Of a DNA stretch of 64,000 nucleotides, positions 1 to 8,214 are shown in pieces; the stretch's first letter is position 1, and each line of letters opens with the position of its first letter. Both the position numbers and the translations under genes were made by a program. The stretch covers positions 1 to 64,000 of the forward strand of contig NZ_JAMHIV010000015.1 of assembly GCF_023897065.1 (NCBI RefSeq), given 5' to 3'. The notes below the pieces were generated by a model. The model saw only the letters and a program-made list of their open reading frames with translations. It did no database searches and had not been told where the DNA came from. Source of the stretch: Crossiella sp. SN42 (GTDB lineage: Bacteria; Actinomycetota; Actinomycetes; Mycobacteriales; Pseudonocardiaceae).

Positions 1-2
1 GT

Positions 3-3000
3 CCGGGCCCCGCCCCCGGCCTCACGCCCACCACCCCGACCACCACGCCCGGCCCCGCCGACCCATCCCCGGGCGGCCCTGCTCCCGTCGCCCCCACCCC
101 CGAAGCCTCCCTCGAACCCGGTGGCGGAGCCTGCGCCGGAGCCCCCGAGGCCACCACCACAGCCGCCGCCCCCGAATCCGCTCCCACCGGCGGGGGCGGC
201 GGCCCGGCACCAGCCCCAGCCGAACCGGAACCCGCCGCCCCCGACGTCTCCGCCCAGCCCCCGGAAGCCGCGCTCGCCTCGGTCGGCGCCCTGCCGATCG
301 ACCGGATGCGACCCGCACTGTCCCAAGTGGACTCCTCGGTCACTCGCAGCGTTGGCGAGCAGCAGTCCGCGCTCCAGGCCGCGCCGCCCAGCATGGAGCG
401 GCCGGCAGGGGCGCCGCGGACGCTCAGCGGGCCACCGCAGGTCGCGCCGCCCGCGGAGGCGGAGCGGGCGGAGCTGGAGCGGGTGCGGGCGGCGGAGGCG
501 GATCGGCAGCAGCAGGCCAGGGCGGAGCAGGTGCGCAGCGAGCAGCAGCCGGTGCCGCGGCCGCACCTGGCCGGGGACACTCAGGGCAAGGTGACGCCGG
601 GGGACGTGCAGAACGTGCAGCAGGCGGTGCGCAACGTGCCGACCACCGATCCGGCGATGAACACCACGGTCGCGCCGCCGCCGAAGGTCGAGCTGACCGG
701 GCAGGCCGATCCGGCGCGCACCGACCAGCAGAAGGCCCAGCTGGCCGAGCAGTCCCAGCAGCTGCACAGCACCGGGCGCGCGGAGTCGGCCAAACCCCTT
801 GGCGAGGACCAGGTCTTCCCGGACGTGCCCGGCGAGACGCTGGCCGCCGAGGTGCCCGGACCTTCGGGCGGCCCGGCTCCCGGTCCCGGCGGGGCTCCGG
901 TGGACAAGGGCGTCGCCGTGGTGGCGCAACAGGAACGCGGGCCGCAGGTGCAGGCCGCGGTGTCGCAGGGACAGGGTCAGCTGGGCGCCGAGCGGCAGAA
1001 CCACGAGCAGTCGGCGGCGCGGGAGAACGCCAGGCACGAGTCCGAGGTGACCCGCACGGTCGCGGAGAACTCCGAGGCGCAGGCCGCCGAGCGCGGCAAG
1101 GTCGCCACCGACGCCGCGGCCAAACGACAGGAGTGGCGGGCCGAGCAGGACCAGAAGATCGAGGAGAACAACGAGCAGGCGAGCAAGGAGCACACCAAGG
1201 CCAACGGCGAGGTGGTCAAGAAGAAGACCGAGACTGACGAGGCCAACGCGCGCAAGGAAACCGAGGAGAACCAGCGGATCCAGCGCGAGCGGCAGGAGGC
1301 CGAGCGCAAGGCCGAGGAGGAGAAGCGGCGCAAGGAGAAGGAGGCCGAGGGCGGCGGTTTCTTCAGCTGGCTCGCCTCGAAGGTCACCTCCTTCTTCAAC
1401 GACCTGCTCGACGCGGTCACCGGCTTCTTCAACGCCGCGATCCAGGCGATCAACGGCATCGTGCGCACCTTCACCGACCTGGTGATGAAGGCGATCGACG
1501 TCGTCAGGGACGTGATCGTCAGCGTGATCAACGTGCTGGCCGACGTGCTGATCGCGCTGTGCGACGCGCTCGCGGTGTTCTTCCCCGAGCTGGCCGCGCG
1601 CATCCGCAAGGGCATCGAGGACCTCCGCGACGCCGCCATCGCCGCCGTCAACGCCCTCGCCGAAACCCTGAAAGCAGGCGTCAAAGCCCTGCTGGACCTG
1701 CTCGCCAAGGCCCTGACCGGCCTGCTCCGCCTGCTGGAAGCCGGACTGAAGGCCGCGGTCGAGGCGGTCCGCAGCGCGGTCAACGCCGCCATCGAGTTCG
1801 CCAAGGCCGCCATCCAAATGCTCGGCGAGTTCGCCGCGATCATCGCCGACATCGCCGCCGATGGCGTCGGCACCTGGCTCGGCAAACTCGGCGGCAGCGC
1901 CAAGGACGGCGTGCAGAACCACCTGTGGGGCGCGATCCAGACCGGCGTCAGGGAATGGTTCAACGGCAAGGTCGAAGAAGTCCTCGGCCTGGGCAAAGCC
2001 GTCATGGACATCCTCATCCGCGGCTGCCTGTCCATGGGCAAGATCGCCAAAATGGCCTGGGACGGCATCATCGCCGCCCTGCCCGTGATCATCATCCAGG
2101 TCGTCGTCGAACGCCTGGTCTCCCTGATCATCCCCGCCGCCGGCGCGGTGCTCGCCGTCGTCCAGGGCTTGATGGCCGCCTGGGGCACCATCAGCAAGAT
2201 CCTGGCCGCCATCGGCGCCTTTGTCGCCTTCCTCAAGGCGGTCCGCGCGGGCCCGGCCGCCGCGCTGTTCGCCAAGGCGGTGGCCGCCGGCGTGGTCGCG
2301 CTGCTGGAGTTCATCACCAACTTCCTGATGACCAAGCTCAAGGGCGCGGCGCAGGGGGTCGGCAACACGCTCAAGGGGATCGCGGCCCGGATCGGCAAGG
2401 GGCTGGGGCGCGCGGCCCGCGGCACTCGCCGGGCCGCGGGCAACGCGGTGAACTCGGCCCGGCGCGGCCTCCGGTCCGCGAGCCAGGCGCTGCGGCCACC
2501 TCGACGGCCAGCGGCTCCGGTCCGGCGGCGGCCTGGGGCGGTGGCTGGTACCAGGGGCCGGCCTGGTGCGGAGCGGCGTCCTGCGGCCCGGCGGCCAGCC
2601 GCGCCCACCCGGCGACCGTCCATGATGGACAGAGCGAAGGGGGCGGTCCGCACCGGACTGACCCGGGTGCGCAACGCGGCCAAGGCGCTGGGCACGCGAC
2701 TGCGCAACAGCAAGCTCGGCAAGGCGCTGGCCAACAGCGCCCGCCGGATCCGTGACCGCTTCAACCGGCTGCGGAACCGGTGGCGGGAACGGCAGCGCCT
2801 GCGGCAGGAGCGGCGCCGGCAGCGCGAGGAACAGCGGAACTCGCCCCAGTCGAAGCAGCGCAGGCTGGCGCAGATCATCGCCCGCATCCGGCCCCGCATC
2901 CACCGGCTGCTGGTCAAGGGCGTGCCACGGCGAGTGCTGCTGCCGGTCCTGGCCGGGATGCGCCTGTGGTACCGGCTGCGGAAGCTGACCCTCGGCCAAG

Positions 3001-4160
3001 GGAAACGGGCGCAGATCTCCGCGGGGCTGAGCCCGGAGCAACCGGTCGACATCGGCCTGCTACACGAGAAGACGGAGCTGTACCAGAAGATCGTTGAAGC
3101 GGCGCGGAAGAACCAGAAGAACGCCGAGCAGGCCGCGGGCGGGCCAGCCGACCCCAAGGCGACGGAACAGGCGATAGCCGAGCGCGACCTGAAACTGAAG
3201 GAAGCGCCGCTGGTGGCGCAGTCTGGTCAGTACGGTCAGCTGGTCAAGGGCCTGCAGAAGCAGGACGAGGGGATCGCGAAGAGCGATCGGCGACCTGCTC
3301 AGGTGCGGTTCGGCGACTCGGGTCTCAGCGCGGGCATCGGCTCGGGGTCCGACCCCGGCGGCGAGGTGCACCACCCAGAAGGGCCAGGCAAGGGGCGCTA
3401 TCTGGACGAGGCCTTCCGCCTCGCGGAGGACGACAACGTCCGCGACGTCTTCCAGCACGCGGACCGGTTCGCTTCCGGGGCTTTCGATGCCGCGGCCAAG
3501 GGCGACCCGGTCATGAAGCGCGCGATGTTCATGGCGATGCTGCGCGACATGGTGGAGGCCCAGCGGGAAGAGGCCATGCACCTGTTCGGTCCGCTGGAGC
3601 GCAAGCACATCCTCGCCGCGCCTACCAAGAGCAAGGCCAAGGACCGAGCCGTGGAAGTCGTGACGAAGGGGCTCATGGTTCCGCCGCAAACAAAGGACGC
3701 CAGGGCAGCCATGCTGGAACTGGTGAACAGCGGTCGCCTCCGAAACATGCGGCAGACCGGAAGCGGCCTCTACGTCCCCGCGGGCGACGAGGACTACGCG
3801 TTGACGGAGCCGCGCAAGGAAACGAAGCGGCAAGGCAAGAAGACCACCGTCGAGACCTGGGTGCCACCACGGTTCAACCAGCAGGCCAGGATCGGGTTGC
3901 AGAAGGAGAAGGGCTCCGCCAAGGCGCGCGGTCTGCCGGTTCCGGAGCGGGACAAGTTCTATGAGACGGTCGAGTTCCCCCGCAGATATCTCGACCGGGT
4001 GGTCTATTGGGCGCACACCTTCCAGAACCTCTGGGGCGATGTGCTCACCACCCCTGAGGGAGGCCAGGAGTACGTGGACGAGTTGGTGCGCAGAGCGCAG
4101 GCGATCGTCGCGGCCGACCCGGAACTCAGGAACAGAGTCAAGGGGATCTGGATGCCATGA
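3..4160 (+). CDS. eCIS-associated giant multidomain protein, putative cargo (5' partial)
   Basis: The reading frame is open from the left edge, so the start lies outside; about 1,385 residues are visible. Order: Pro/Ala-rich disordered stretch (about residues 1-330), highly charged Glu/Lys/Arg coiled coil (about 330-450), long chain of amphipathic/hydrophobic helices (about 450-790), very Arg-rich basic segment (about 790-960), and a C-terminal region with no motif I recognise. This layout resembles the large DUF4157-type proteins that accompany actinobacterial eCIS clusters; the DUF4157 metalloprotease-like domain, if present, would be upstream and is not seen. The stop overlaps the next start (ATGA), so the two are translationally coupled. 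The variable C-terminus could be an effector domain. The helical/basic middle could instead be a structural or membrane-interacting part. Identity as cargo is inference. Confidence 0.6.
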   Translation, partial: PGPAPGLTPTTPTTTPGPADPSPGGPAPVAPTPEASLEPGGGACAGAPEATTTAAAPESAPTGGGGGPAPAPAEPEPAAPDVSAQPPEAALASVGALPIDRMRPALSQVDSSVTRSVGEQQSALQAAPPSMERPAGAPRTLSGPPQVAPPAEAERAELERVRAAEADRQQQARAEQVRSEQQPVPRPHLAGDTQGKVTPGDVQNVQQAVRNVPTTDPAMNTTVAPPPKVELTGQADPARTDQQKAQLAEQSQQLHSTGRAESAKPLGEDQVFPDVPGETLAAEVPGPSGGPAPGPGGAPVDKGVAVVAQQERGPQVQAAVSQGQGQLGAERQNHEQSAARENARHESEVTRTVAENSEAQAAERGKVATDAAAKRQEWRAEQDQKIEENNEQASKEHTKANGEVVKKKTETDEANARKETEENQRIQRERQEAERKAEEEKRRKEKEAEGGGFFSWLASKVTSFFNDLLDAVTGFFNAAIQAINGIVRTFTDLVMKAIDVVRDVIVSVINVLADVLIALCDALAVFFPELAARIRKGIEDLRDAAIAAVNALAETLKAGVKALLDLLAKALTGLLRLLEAGLKAAVEAVRSAVNAAIEFAKAAIQMLGEFAAIIADIAADGVGTWLGKLGGSAKDGVQNHLWGAIQTGVREWFNGKVEEVLGLGKAVMDILIRGCLSMGKIAKMAWDGIIAALPVIIIQVVVERLVSLIIPAAGAVLAVVQGLMAAWGTISKILAAIGAFVAFLKAVRAGPAAALFAKAVAAGVVALLEFITNFLMTKLKGAAQGVGNTLKGIAARIGKGLGRAARGTRRAAGNAVNSARRGLRSASQALRPPRRPAAPVRRRPGAVAGTRGRPGAERRPAARRPAAPTRRPSMMDRAKGAVRTGLTRVRNAAKALGTRLRNSKLGKALANSARRIRDRFNRLRNRWRERQRLRQERRRQREEQRNSPQSKQRRLAQIIARIRPRIHRLLVKGVPRRVLLPVLAGMRLWYRLRKLTLGQGKRAQISAGLSPEQPVDIGLLHEKTELYQKIVEAARKNQKNAEQAAGGPADPKATEQAIAERDLKLKEAPLVAQSGQYGQLVKGLQKQDEGIAKSDRRPAQVRFGDSGLSAGIGSGSDPGGEVHHPEGPGKGRYLDEAFRLAEDDNVRDVFQHADRFASGAFDAAAKGDPVMKRAMFMAMLRDMVEAQREEAMHLFGPLERKHILAAPTKSKAKDRAVEVVTKGLMVPPQTKDARAAMLELVNSGRLRNMRQTGSGLYVPAGDEDYALTEPRKETKRQGKKTTVETWVPPRFNQQARIGLQKEKGSAKARGLPVPERDKFYETVEFPRRYLDRVVYWAHTFQNLWGDVLTTPEGGQEYVDELVRRAQAIVAADPELRNRVKGIWMP

Positions 4161-4774
4161 CGGACACGACGACGGGACAGGCGCTGGTGAACGTGCGGGA
4201 AAGCACTCGGATGATCCTCCCGGACACGGTGCGGGAGGACGCGGTGGCCTCCTTTGCCGAATCCACCGGATTCACCAAGGTGCGTGACACCCCGGCAGGA
4301 GAAGGTCCTGGGGCCATGCGGGAAATCGTCTGGGAGATCTCGCCGGAGCTGTACTTCTGCTACGGCCTCGACGAAGACACCCGGACCGCCTTCCTCATGA
4401 CCAGAGGGGTGTCCGCCGACGCCGTCACCGAGATGGCCGAGCTGGTCGGTCAGTACTTCGACGCGCTCAGCTGCCAAGACCTGCTGGACGAGCTCGACCG
4501 GGCGCGGGAGAGCGCGGATCGCGCCAGAGCCCTTGAACGACTCGGGCTGGGCGCGTCGCTGGAATACCGGGAACAGGTGGTTCGCGCGATTTCCGCCACG
4601 CTGACCGCCGAACCGGAGATTCAGCGCGCCGCCATCCGGGGTGCGCTGCTGGCGTTGTGGCGCGATTTCCTTCCGCCTCTGGACCGCGTCAGCCAGCAGG
4701 CCGACGCCGAGGACGTGCGACAGCGTGCCCAGTGGGTCGCCGGATACATCAGGGAGAACTCGGTGGAGTCATGA
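4157..4774 (+). CDS. small helical protein coupled to the giant eCIS protein; possible immunity or loading factor
   Basis: A 205-aa soluble protein with no signal peptide or membrane segment. The N-terminal half looks alpha/beta (motif WEISPELYFCYGLDED near residue 60); the C-terminal half is predicted helical. Its ATG overlaps the previous stop and its own stop overlaps the next ATG, so it is translated between the putative cargo and the tube-like adaptor. I do not recognise the family. Position directly after a large variable-ended protein fits an immunity protein or a cargo-loading chaperone; both are inference. Start ATG fixed by the 4-bp overlap. Confidence 0.6.
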   Translation: MTDTTTGQALVNVRESTRMILPDTVREDAVASFAESTGFTKVRDTPAGEGPGAMREIVWEISPELYFCYGLDEDTRTAFLMTRGVSADAVTEMAELVGQYFDALSCQDLLDELDRARESADRARALERLGLGASLEYREQVVRAISATLTAEPEIQRAAIRGALLALWRDFLPPLDRVSQQADAEDVRQRAQWVAGYIRENSVES

Positions 4775-5409
4775 CCCGGTATCTCGACATCCCCAAACCC
4801 ATCCGCTCCGGCATCGTCATCGTCGACTCGGAACGCGGCACCCCGCAACGCGTCATCGTCCTGCAGTTCAACCCCGACACCCTCGAACGCACCCTCGCCC
4901 CCCAAGCCTTCGGCGCCGAACAAGGCGACCGCACCGAGGCCCTGCGCCTCAAAGGACCCGCGATCGAGACCTGGAAGTTCACCGCGGAGATCGACGCCAC
5001 CGACCAGCTCGACGTGCCCGCGCCATTTGGCATCCACCCGCAGCTGGCGGTGCTGGAAATGCTCGTGCACCCCACCAGCGCCCAGCTCCGCGCCAACCAG
5101 CGACTGGCGGCCGCGGGCACGTTGGAGATCACGCCCATGGAAACCCCGCTGACGTTGTTCGTGTGGGGCACAAAGCGGGTGATGCCGGTGCGGATCACCG
5201 AGCTCGCGGTCACCGAGGAGGCCTTTGACCCTGAGCTGAACCCGATCAGGGCGGCGGTGAGCCTGGGGTTGCGGGTGTTGTCGGTCAACGATCTGCCCGC
5301 GGGGCATCGGGGGGCGGAGCTTTACCTGGCGCACCTGGCGCAGAAGGAGCGGTTGGTGGCCGGCAGTGGGGTTGGGCGGTTGGCGCAGCTGGGGTTACCC
5401 AGCATCTAG
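4771..5409 (+). CDS. contractile injection system tube/adaptor protein (Afp7 N-terminal-domain-like)
   Basis: A 212-aa protein with the typical opening of the CIS tube/adaptor family: a beta strand followed by LQFNPDTLERTL (residues 30-41), a GPAIETWKF-type strand, and a C-terminal ITPMETPLTLFVWG strand. In Afp/PVC-type particles this domain is fused to LysM and links tube to spike hub. Here the LysM part is a separate gene immediately downstream, so the Afp7 equivalent seems split in two. ATG overlaps the upstream stop. Confidence 0.72.
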   Translation: MTRYLDIPKPIRSGIVIVDSERGTPQRVIVLQFNPDTLERTLAPQAFGAEQGDRTEALRLKGPAIETWKFTAEIDATDQLDVPAPFGIHPQLAVLEMLVHPTSAQLRANQRLAAAGTLEITPMETPLTLFVWGTKRVMPVRITELAVTEEAFDPELNPIRAAVSLGLRVLSVNDLPAGHRGAELYLAHLAQKERLVAGSGVGRLAQLGLPSI

Positions 5410-5422
5410 GGAGGGGACGAGG

Positions 5423-5767
5423 ATGGCTGATCCGCTGGAGTTTCTGCCTGATCCGACGGCTTATCCGCGGACCAGTCGGTACCACGGGATCCCGGCCGCG
5501 GAGCTGGTGACCGGGGATGGGCGGCGGGTTCCTTTCCTGACCCGGCGGTTGTTGCCGGATCCAGCCACGTTCGCCGATCTCGGTGAGCACGTGGTGCGGG
5601 AGGGGGAGCGGGTGGACCTGATCGCGGACCGGCAGTTCGGGGACGCCGGGCAGTGGTGGCGGATCGCCGATGCCAACCCGGTGCTGGACCCCCGGGAGCT
5701 GGACGTGCCGGGGCGGCGGTTGCGGATCACCTTGCCCGCCGGGGTTCCCGGGCCGGTGCTGGACTAG
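5423..5767 (+). CDS. LysM-domain baseplate/hub connector protein
   Basis: A 114-aa protein. The ATG at 5423 is preceded by a GAGGGGACGAGG ribosome-binding region; an in-frame start at 5366 would overlap the previous gene and is less likely. Residues about 55-105 look like a LysM module: EHVVREGERVDLIADRQFG, then WWRIADANPVLDP and a final RLRITLP strand. In phage and CIS baseplates such proteins (gp53 or Afp7 C-terminal type) join the hub to the wedge. The next gene starts 2 bp after the stop. Confidence 0.75.
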   Translation: MADPLEFLPDPTAYPRTSRYHGIPAAELVTGDGRRVPFLTRRLLPDPATFADLGEHVVREGERVDLIADRQFGDAGQWWRIADANPVLDPRELDVPGRRLRITLPAGVPGPVLD

Positions 5768-5769
5768 CC

Positions 5770-6903
5770 ATGGCCGCTGACCGCACGCCGATCCACCTGA
5801 CCCTGTTGCTGGGCAGGCGGATTCCGGTGCCCGCGCCACGCGAGGTGACCGAGGCCCTGTTGTCCGCGCAGGTCACCGTGACCGCGGGGCAGCGCAGCGG
5901 GTTCCAGCTCTCCTTCGACCTGTCCAAGAAGGGGCTCATCCACAACGAGCTGCTGCCTGCCGGGTTCTTCGACCCGCAGGTGCGGGTGGTGCTGATGGCC
6001 ACCGTGCGCGGCACGCCCTCGGTGCTGATGGACGGGGTGTGCATCCGGCAGGAGGTCGGCATCAGCAACCAGCCGGGGCAGTCCACGCTGACCGTCACCG
6101 GTGAGGACCTGACCGTGCTGATGGACCTGGAGGAACGCGCGGGCGTGCCGTTCCCGGCGATGCCGCCAGCAGCCAGGGTCGCGGCGATCATCGCGCAGTA
6201 CGCCGGTTACGGCATCGTGCCGGTGGTCATCCCCGAGCTGTTCCCGCAGGCCGCGATGCCCACCCAGCGGATCGACTTCCAGAAGGGCACCGACCTCGGC
6301 TACCTCAACGAGCTGGCCAAGGCCAACGGGTACGTCTTCTACCTCGACCCCGGACCGGCGCCGGGGGTCAGCAAGGGCTACTGGGGGCCGGAGGTGCGGC
6401 TCGGGGTGCCGCAGCACGCGCTCACCGTCAACTCCGACGGATCGTCCACAGTGGACCAGCTCACGTTCAGCTTCGACGGGTCGGCGCGGGAACAGCCCGT
6501 CGCCATGGTGCAGATCCCGTTCACCAGGGTGTCCGCGCCGGTGCCGGTGCCCGAGGTCAGCGTGCTGCGCCCGCCGCTGGCGCTGCGGCCCGCGCCCGCG
6601 CTGAAGAAGAAGGTCATCGCCGACACCGCCAAGAAGGACACCCCGATGGCGCTGGCCGAGACCCTGGCCAAGGCGGCCGAGTCCGCGGACGCGGTCACCG
6701 GCTCCGGGCAGCTGGACGTGGTGCGCTACGGCCATGTGCTGCGGCCGCGCGAGCTGGTCGGCGTGCGCGGCGCCGGTATCACCTACGACGGCCTCTACTA
6801 CGTCAAGAGCGTCACGCACAACCTCCAGCGCGGCAGCTACACCCAGAACTTCACCCTCGCCCGCGAAGGCCTGATCGCCCTGCAGCCCAGGGTGATCCCG
6901 TGA
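5770..6903 (+). CDS. eCIS spike hub protein (gp27/VgrG-N/gpD-like)
   Basis: A 377-aa protein related to phage late-control D/gp27 hub proteins, which trimerise to connect tube and spike. Signs are the VTAGQRSGFQLSFDLSKKG segment near residue 40, QSTLTVTGEDLTVLMDLEE around residue 115, the QKGTDLGYLNELAKANGYVF motif around 180, and the closing YDGLYYVKSVTHNLQRGSY strand pair common to this family. I chose ATG 5770 because it follows the LysM stop by 2 bp; the frame is open further upstream but would overlap that gene. The gp5-like spike part is in the next gene. Confidence 0.78.
   Translation: MAADRTPIHLTLLLGRRIPVPAPREVTEALLSAQVTVTAGQRSGFQLSFDLSKKGLIHNELLPAGFFDPQVRVVLMATVRGTPSVLMDGVCIRQEVGISNQPGQSTLTVTGEDLTVLMDLEERAGVPFPAMPPAARVAAIIAQYAGYGIVPVVIPELFPQAAMPTQRIDFQKGTDLGYLNELAKANGYVFYLDPGPAPGVSKGYWGPEVRLGVPQHALTVNSDGSSTVDQLTFSFDGSAREQPVAMVQIPFTRVSAPVPVPEVSVLRPPLALRPAPALKKKVIADTAKKDTPMALAETLAKAAESADAVTGSGQLDVVRYGHVLRPRELVGVRGAGITYDGLYYVKSVTHNLQRGSYTQNFTLAREGLIALQPRVIP
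6444..6456. repeat. GTCCACAGTGGAC palindrome, copy 1
   Basis: Exact 13-bp palindrome with 6-bp arms and a central A, inside the hub gene, read there as Ser-Thr-Val-Asp and using the rare codon ACA. Confidence 0.75.
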
Positions 6904-6922
6904 ACCCGCCAGGAGAGCGCCG

Positions 6923-7441
6923 ATGAGTCCTGAGCCGAACCGGTACCTCGGCAAGTTCCGGGGCACGGTGGTGGTCAACGTGGATCCGCTGCGCCAGGGC
7001 CGGATCCAGGTCCAGGTGCCGGACGTGCTCGGCAGCGTCCCGTCCTCGTGGGCGATGCCCTGCCTGCCGGTGGCCGGGCCGCAGATGGGGCAGTACGTGG
7101 TGCCGCCGGTCGGCGCGGGCGTGTGGGTGGAGTTCGAGCAGGGCGATCCGAGCTTCCCGATCTGGACCGGCTGCTGGTACGGCTCCCAGGCCGAGGTGCC
7201 CGCGGTGGCGCTGCTCGGGCCGCCGGTCGCGCCCAACATGGTGCTGCAAACCGTTGCCGGGCACCACATCCTGCTCTCCGACCAGCCCGGCAACGCGGGC
7301 ATCACCCTGCGCACTGCCACCGGCGCCACCCTGTCGGTCACCGACCGGGGAATCGTGCTCGACAACGGGCAGGGCGCGGTCATCTCGATGGTCGGCGCGA
7401 CCGTCACCGTCAACCGGGGAGCGCTCACCGTCAGCACCTGA
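6923..7441 (+). CDS. eCIS baseplate spike protein, gp5/VgrG OB-fold type
   Basis: A 172-aa protein. The N-terminal 90 residues match the OB fold of phage baseplate protein V/gp5: RYLGKFRGTVVVNVDPL, GRIQVQVPDVLG, then VPPVGAGVWVEFEQGDP and PIWTGCWYG. The last 60 residues are regular beta strands ending in a short beta-helix-like tail. It should form the trimeric needle on the hub encoded just upstream. RBS AGGAGAG lies 6 bp before the ATG. Confidence 0.82.
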   Translation: MSPEPNRYLGKFRGTVVVNVDPLRQGRIQVQVPDVLGSVPSSWAMPCLPVAGPQMGQYVVPPVGAGVWVEFEQGDPSFPIWTGCWYGSQAEVPAVALLGPPVAPNMVLQTVAGHHILLSDQPGNAGITLRTATGATLSVTDRGIVLDNGQGAVISMVGATVTVNRGALTVST

Positions 7442-7454
7442 ATGGGGGCAAGGC

Positions 7455-7787
7455 ATGTCGATGAACCTGTTGCACGTCAACGCGACCGTCACCTGTCCGC
7501 ACGGCGGCCAGGCCACCGTGCGCCCGGGGCAGAGCCGGGTGGCGGTGAGCAGCCAGCCGGTCGCGGTGCAGACCGACGTCTACACGATCGCGGGCTGCGG
7601 CTTCACCGTCAGCGGGTCCCCGCACCCGTGCGTGACCATCCGCTGGACCCAGCCCTCGACCGCGATCCGGGTCAACGGGGTGCCCGCGCTGCTGGAGAAC
7701 TCGGTCGGCCTCTGCCTGGCCGCGGACCAGGCGCCGCAGGGACCGCCGAGGGTGGTCACCGTGCAGCGCCGGGCAGGGGGACGCTGA
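7455..7787 (+). CDS. PAAR-like/DUF4280-like spike tip protein
   Basis: A 110-aa protein with paired cysteines and conserved tip features: VTCPHGGQATV (residues 11-21), DVYTIAGCGFTV, and GSPHPCVTIRW. These resemble the small PAAR-like proteins capping gp5/VgrG spikes, where Cys/His residues bind a metal. ATG at 7455, with an alternative ATG two codons later, follows a GGGGGCAAGG region. It sits directly after the spike and before the gp25 gene, the usual place for a tip gene. The exact Pfam family is uncertain. Confidence 0.65.
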   Translation: MSMNLLHVNATVTCPHGGQATVRPGQSRVAVSSQPVAVQTDVYTIAGCGFTVSGSPHPCVTIRWTQPSTAIRVNGVPALLENSVGLCLAADQAPQGPPRVVTVQRRAGGR

Positions 7788-7788
7788 C

Positions 7789-8214
7789 ATGGGCGCCAGA
7801 GCCGAGAAGCGAGTGGTGGAGCTGCCCGCGGCACGCACCCGGCCGGGCAGGCTGGACTGGGCGTTCCCGTTCCGGATCGACAGCCGCGGCCGCACCGCCG
7901 ACCGCGGCTACGACGAGCACGTGCGGGACATGATCGAGGAGCTGCTGTTCACCAGCCCAGGGGAACGGGTGATGCGCCCGGACTTCGGCTGCGGCCTGCT
8001 GGACCTGGTGTTCGCGCCGAACAGCCCCGAGTTCGCCTCCGCGCTCCAGCTCTCCGTGCAGGCCGGGTTGCAACGCTGGCTCGGCGACGTGATCGACATC
8101 TACTCGCTGGAGGTCATCAGCGAGGAGAACCTGCTGCGCGTGCACCTGGTCTACCTGGTCCGGCCGACCGGAACCCAGCGCACCGACGTGTTCGAGCGGA
8201 GGGGGACGGCGTGA
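7789..8214 (+). CDS. eCIS baseplate wedge protein, gp25/gpW-like
   Basis: A 141-aa protein with the gp25 hallmark around residues 55-75: LFTSPGERVMRPDFGCGL, containing the conserved E-R-x-R/P patch, plus a C-terminal beta hairpin. In contractile tails gp25 seeds sheath polymerisation on the baseplate wedge. It starts 1 bp after the PAAR-like stop; its TGA overlaps the GTG of the next baseplate gene. Confidence 0.85.
   Translation: MGARAEKRVVELPAARTRPGRLDWAFPFRIDSRGRTADRGYDEHVRDMIEELLFTSPGERVMRPDFGCGLLDLVFAPNSPEFASALQLSVQAGLQRWLGDVIDIYSLEVISEENLLRVHLVYLVRPTGTQRTDVFERRGTA

Noticed and set aside
5653-5769. Longer start for the hub protein
   Set aside because: Would overlap most of the LysM gene's 3' part; ATG 5770 directly after that stop is better.
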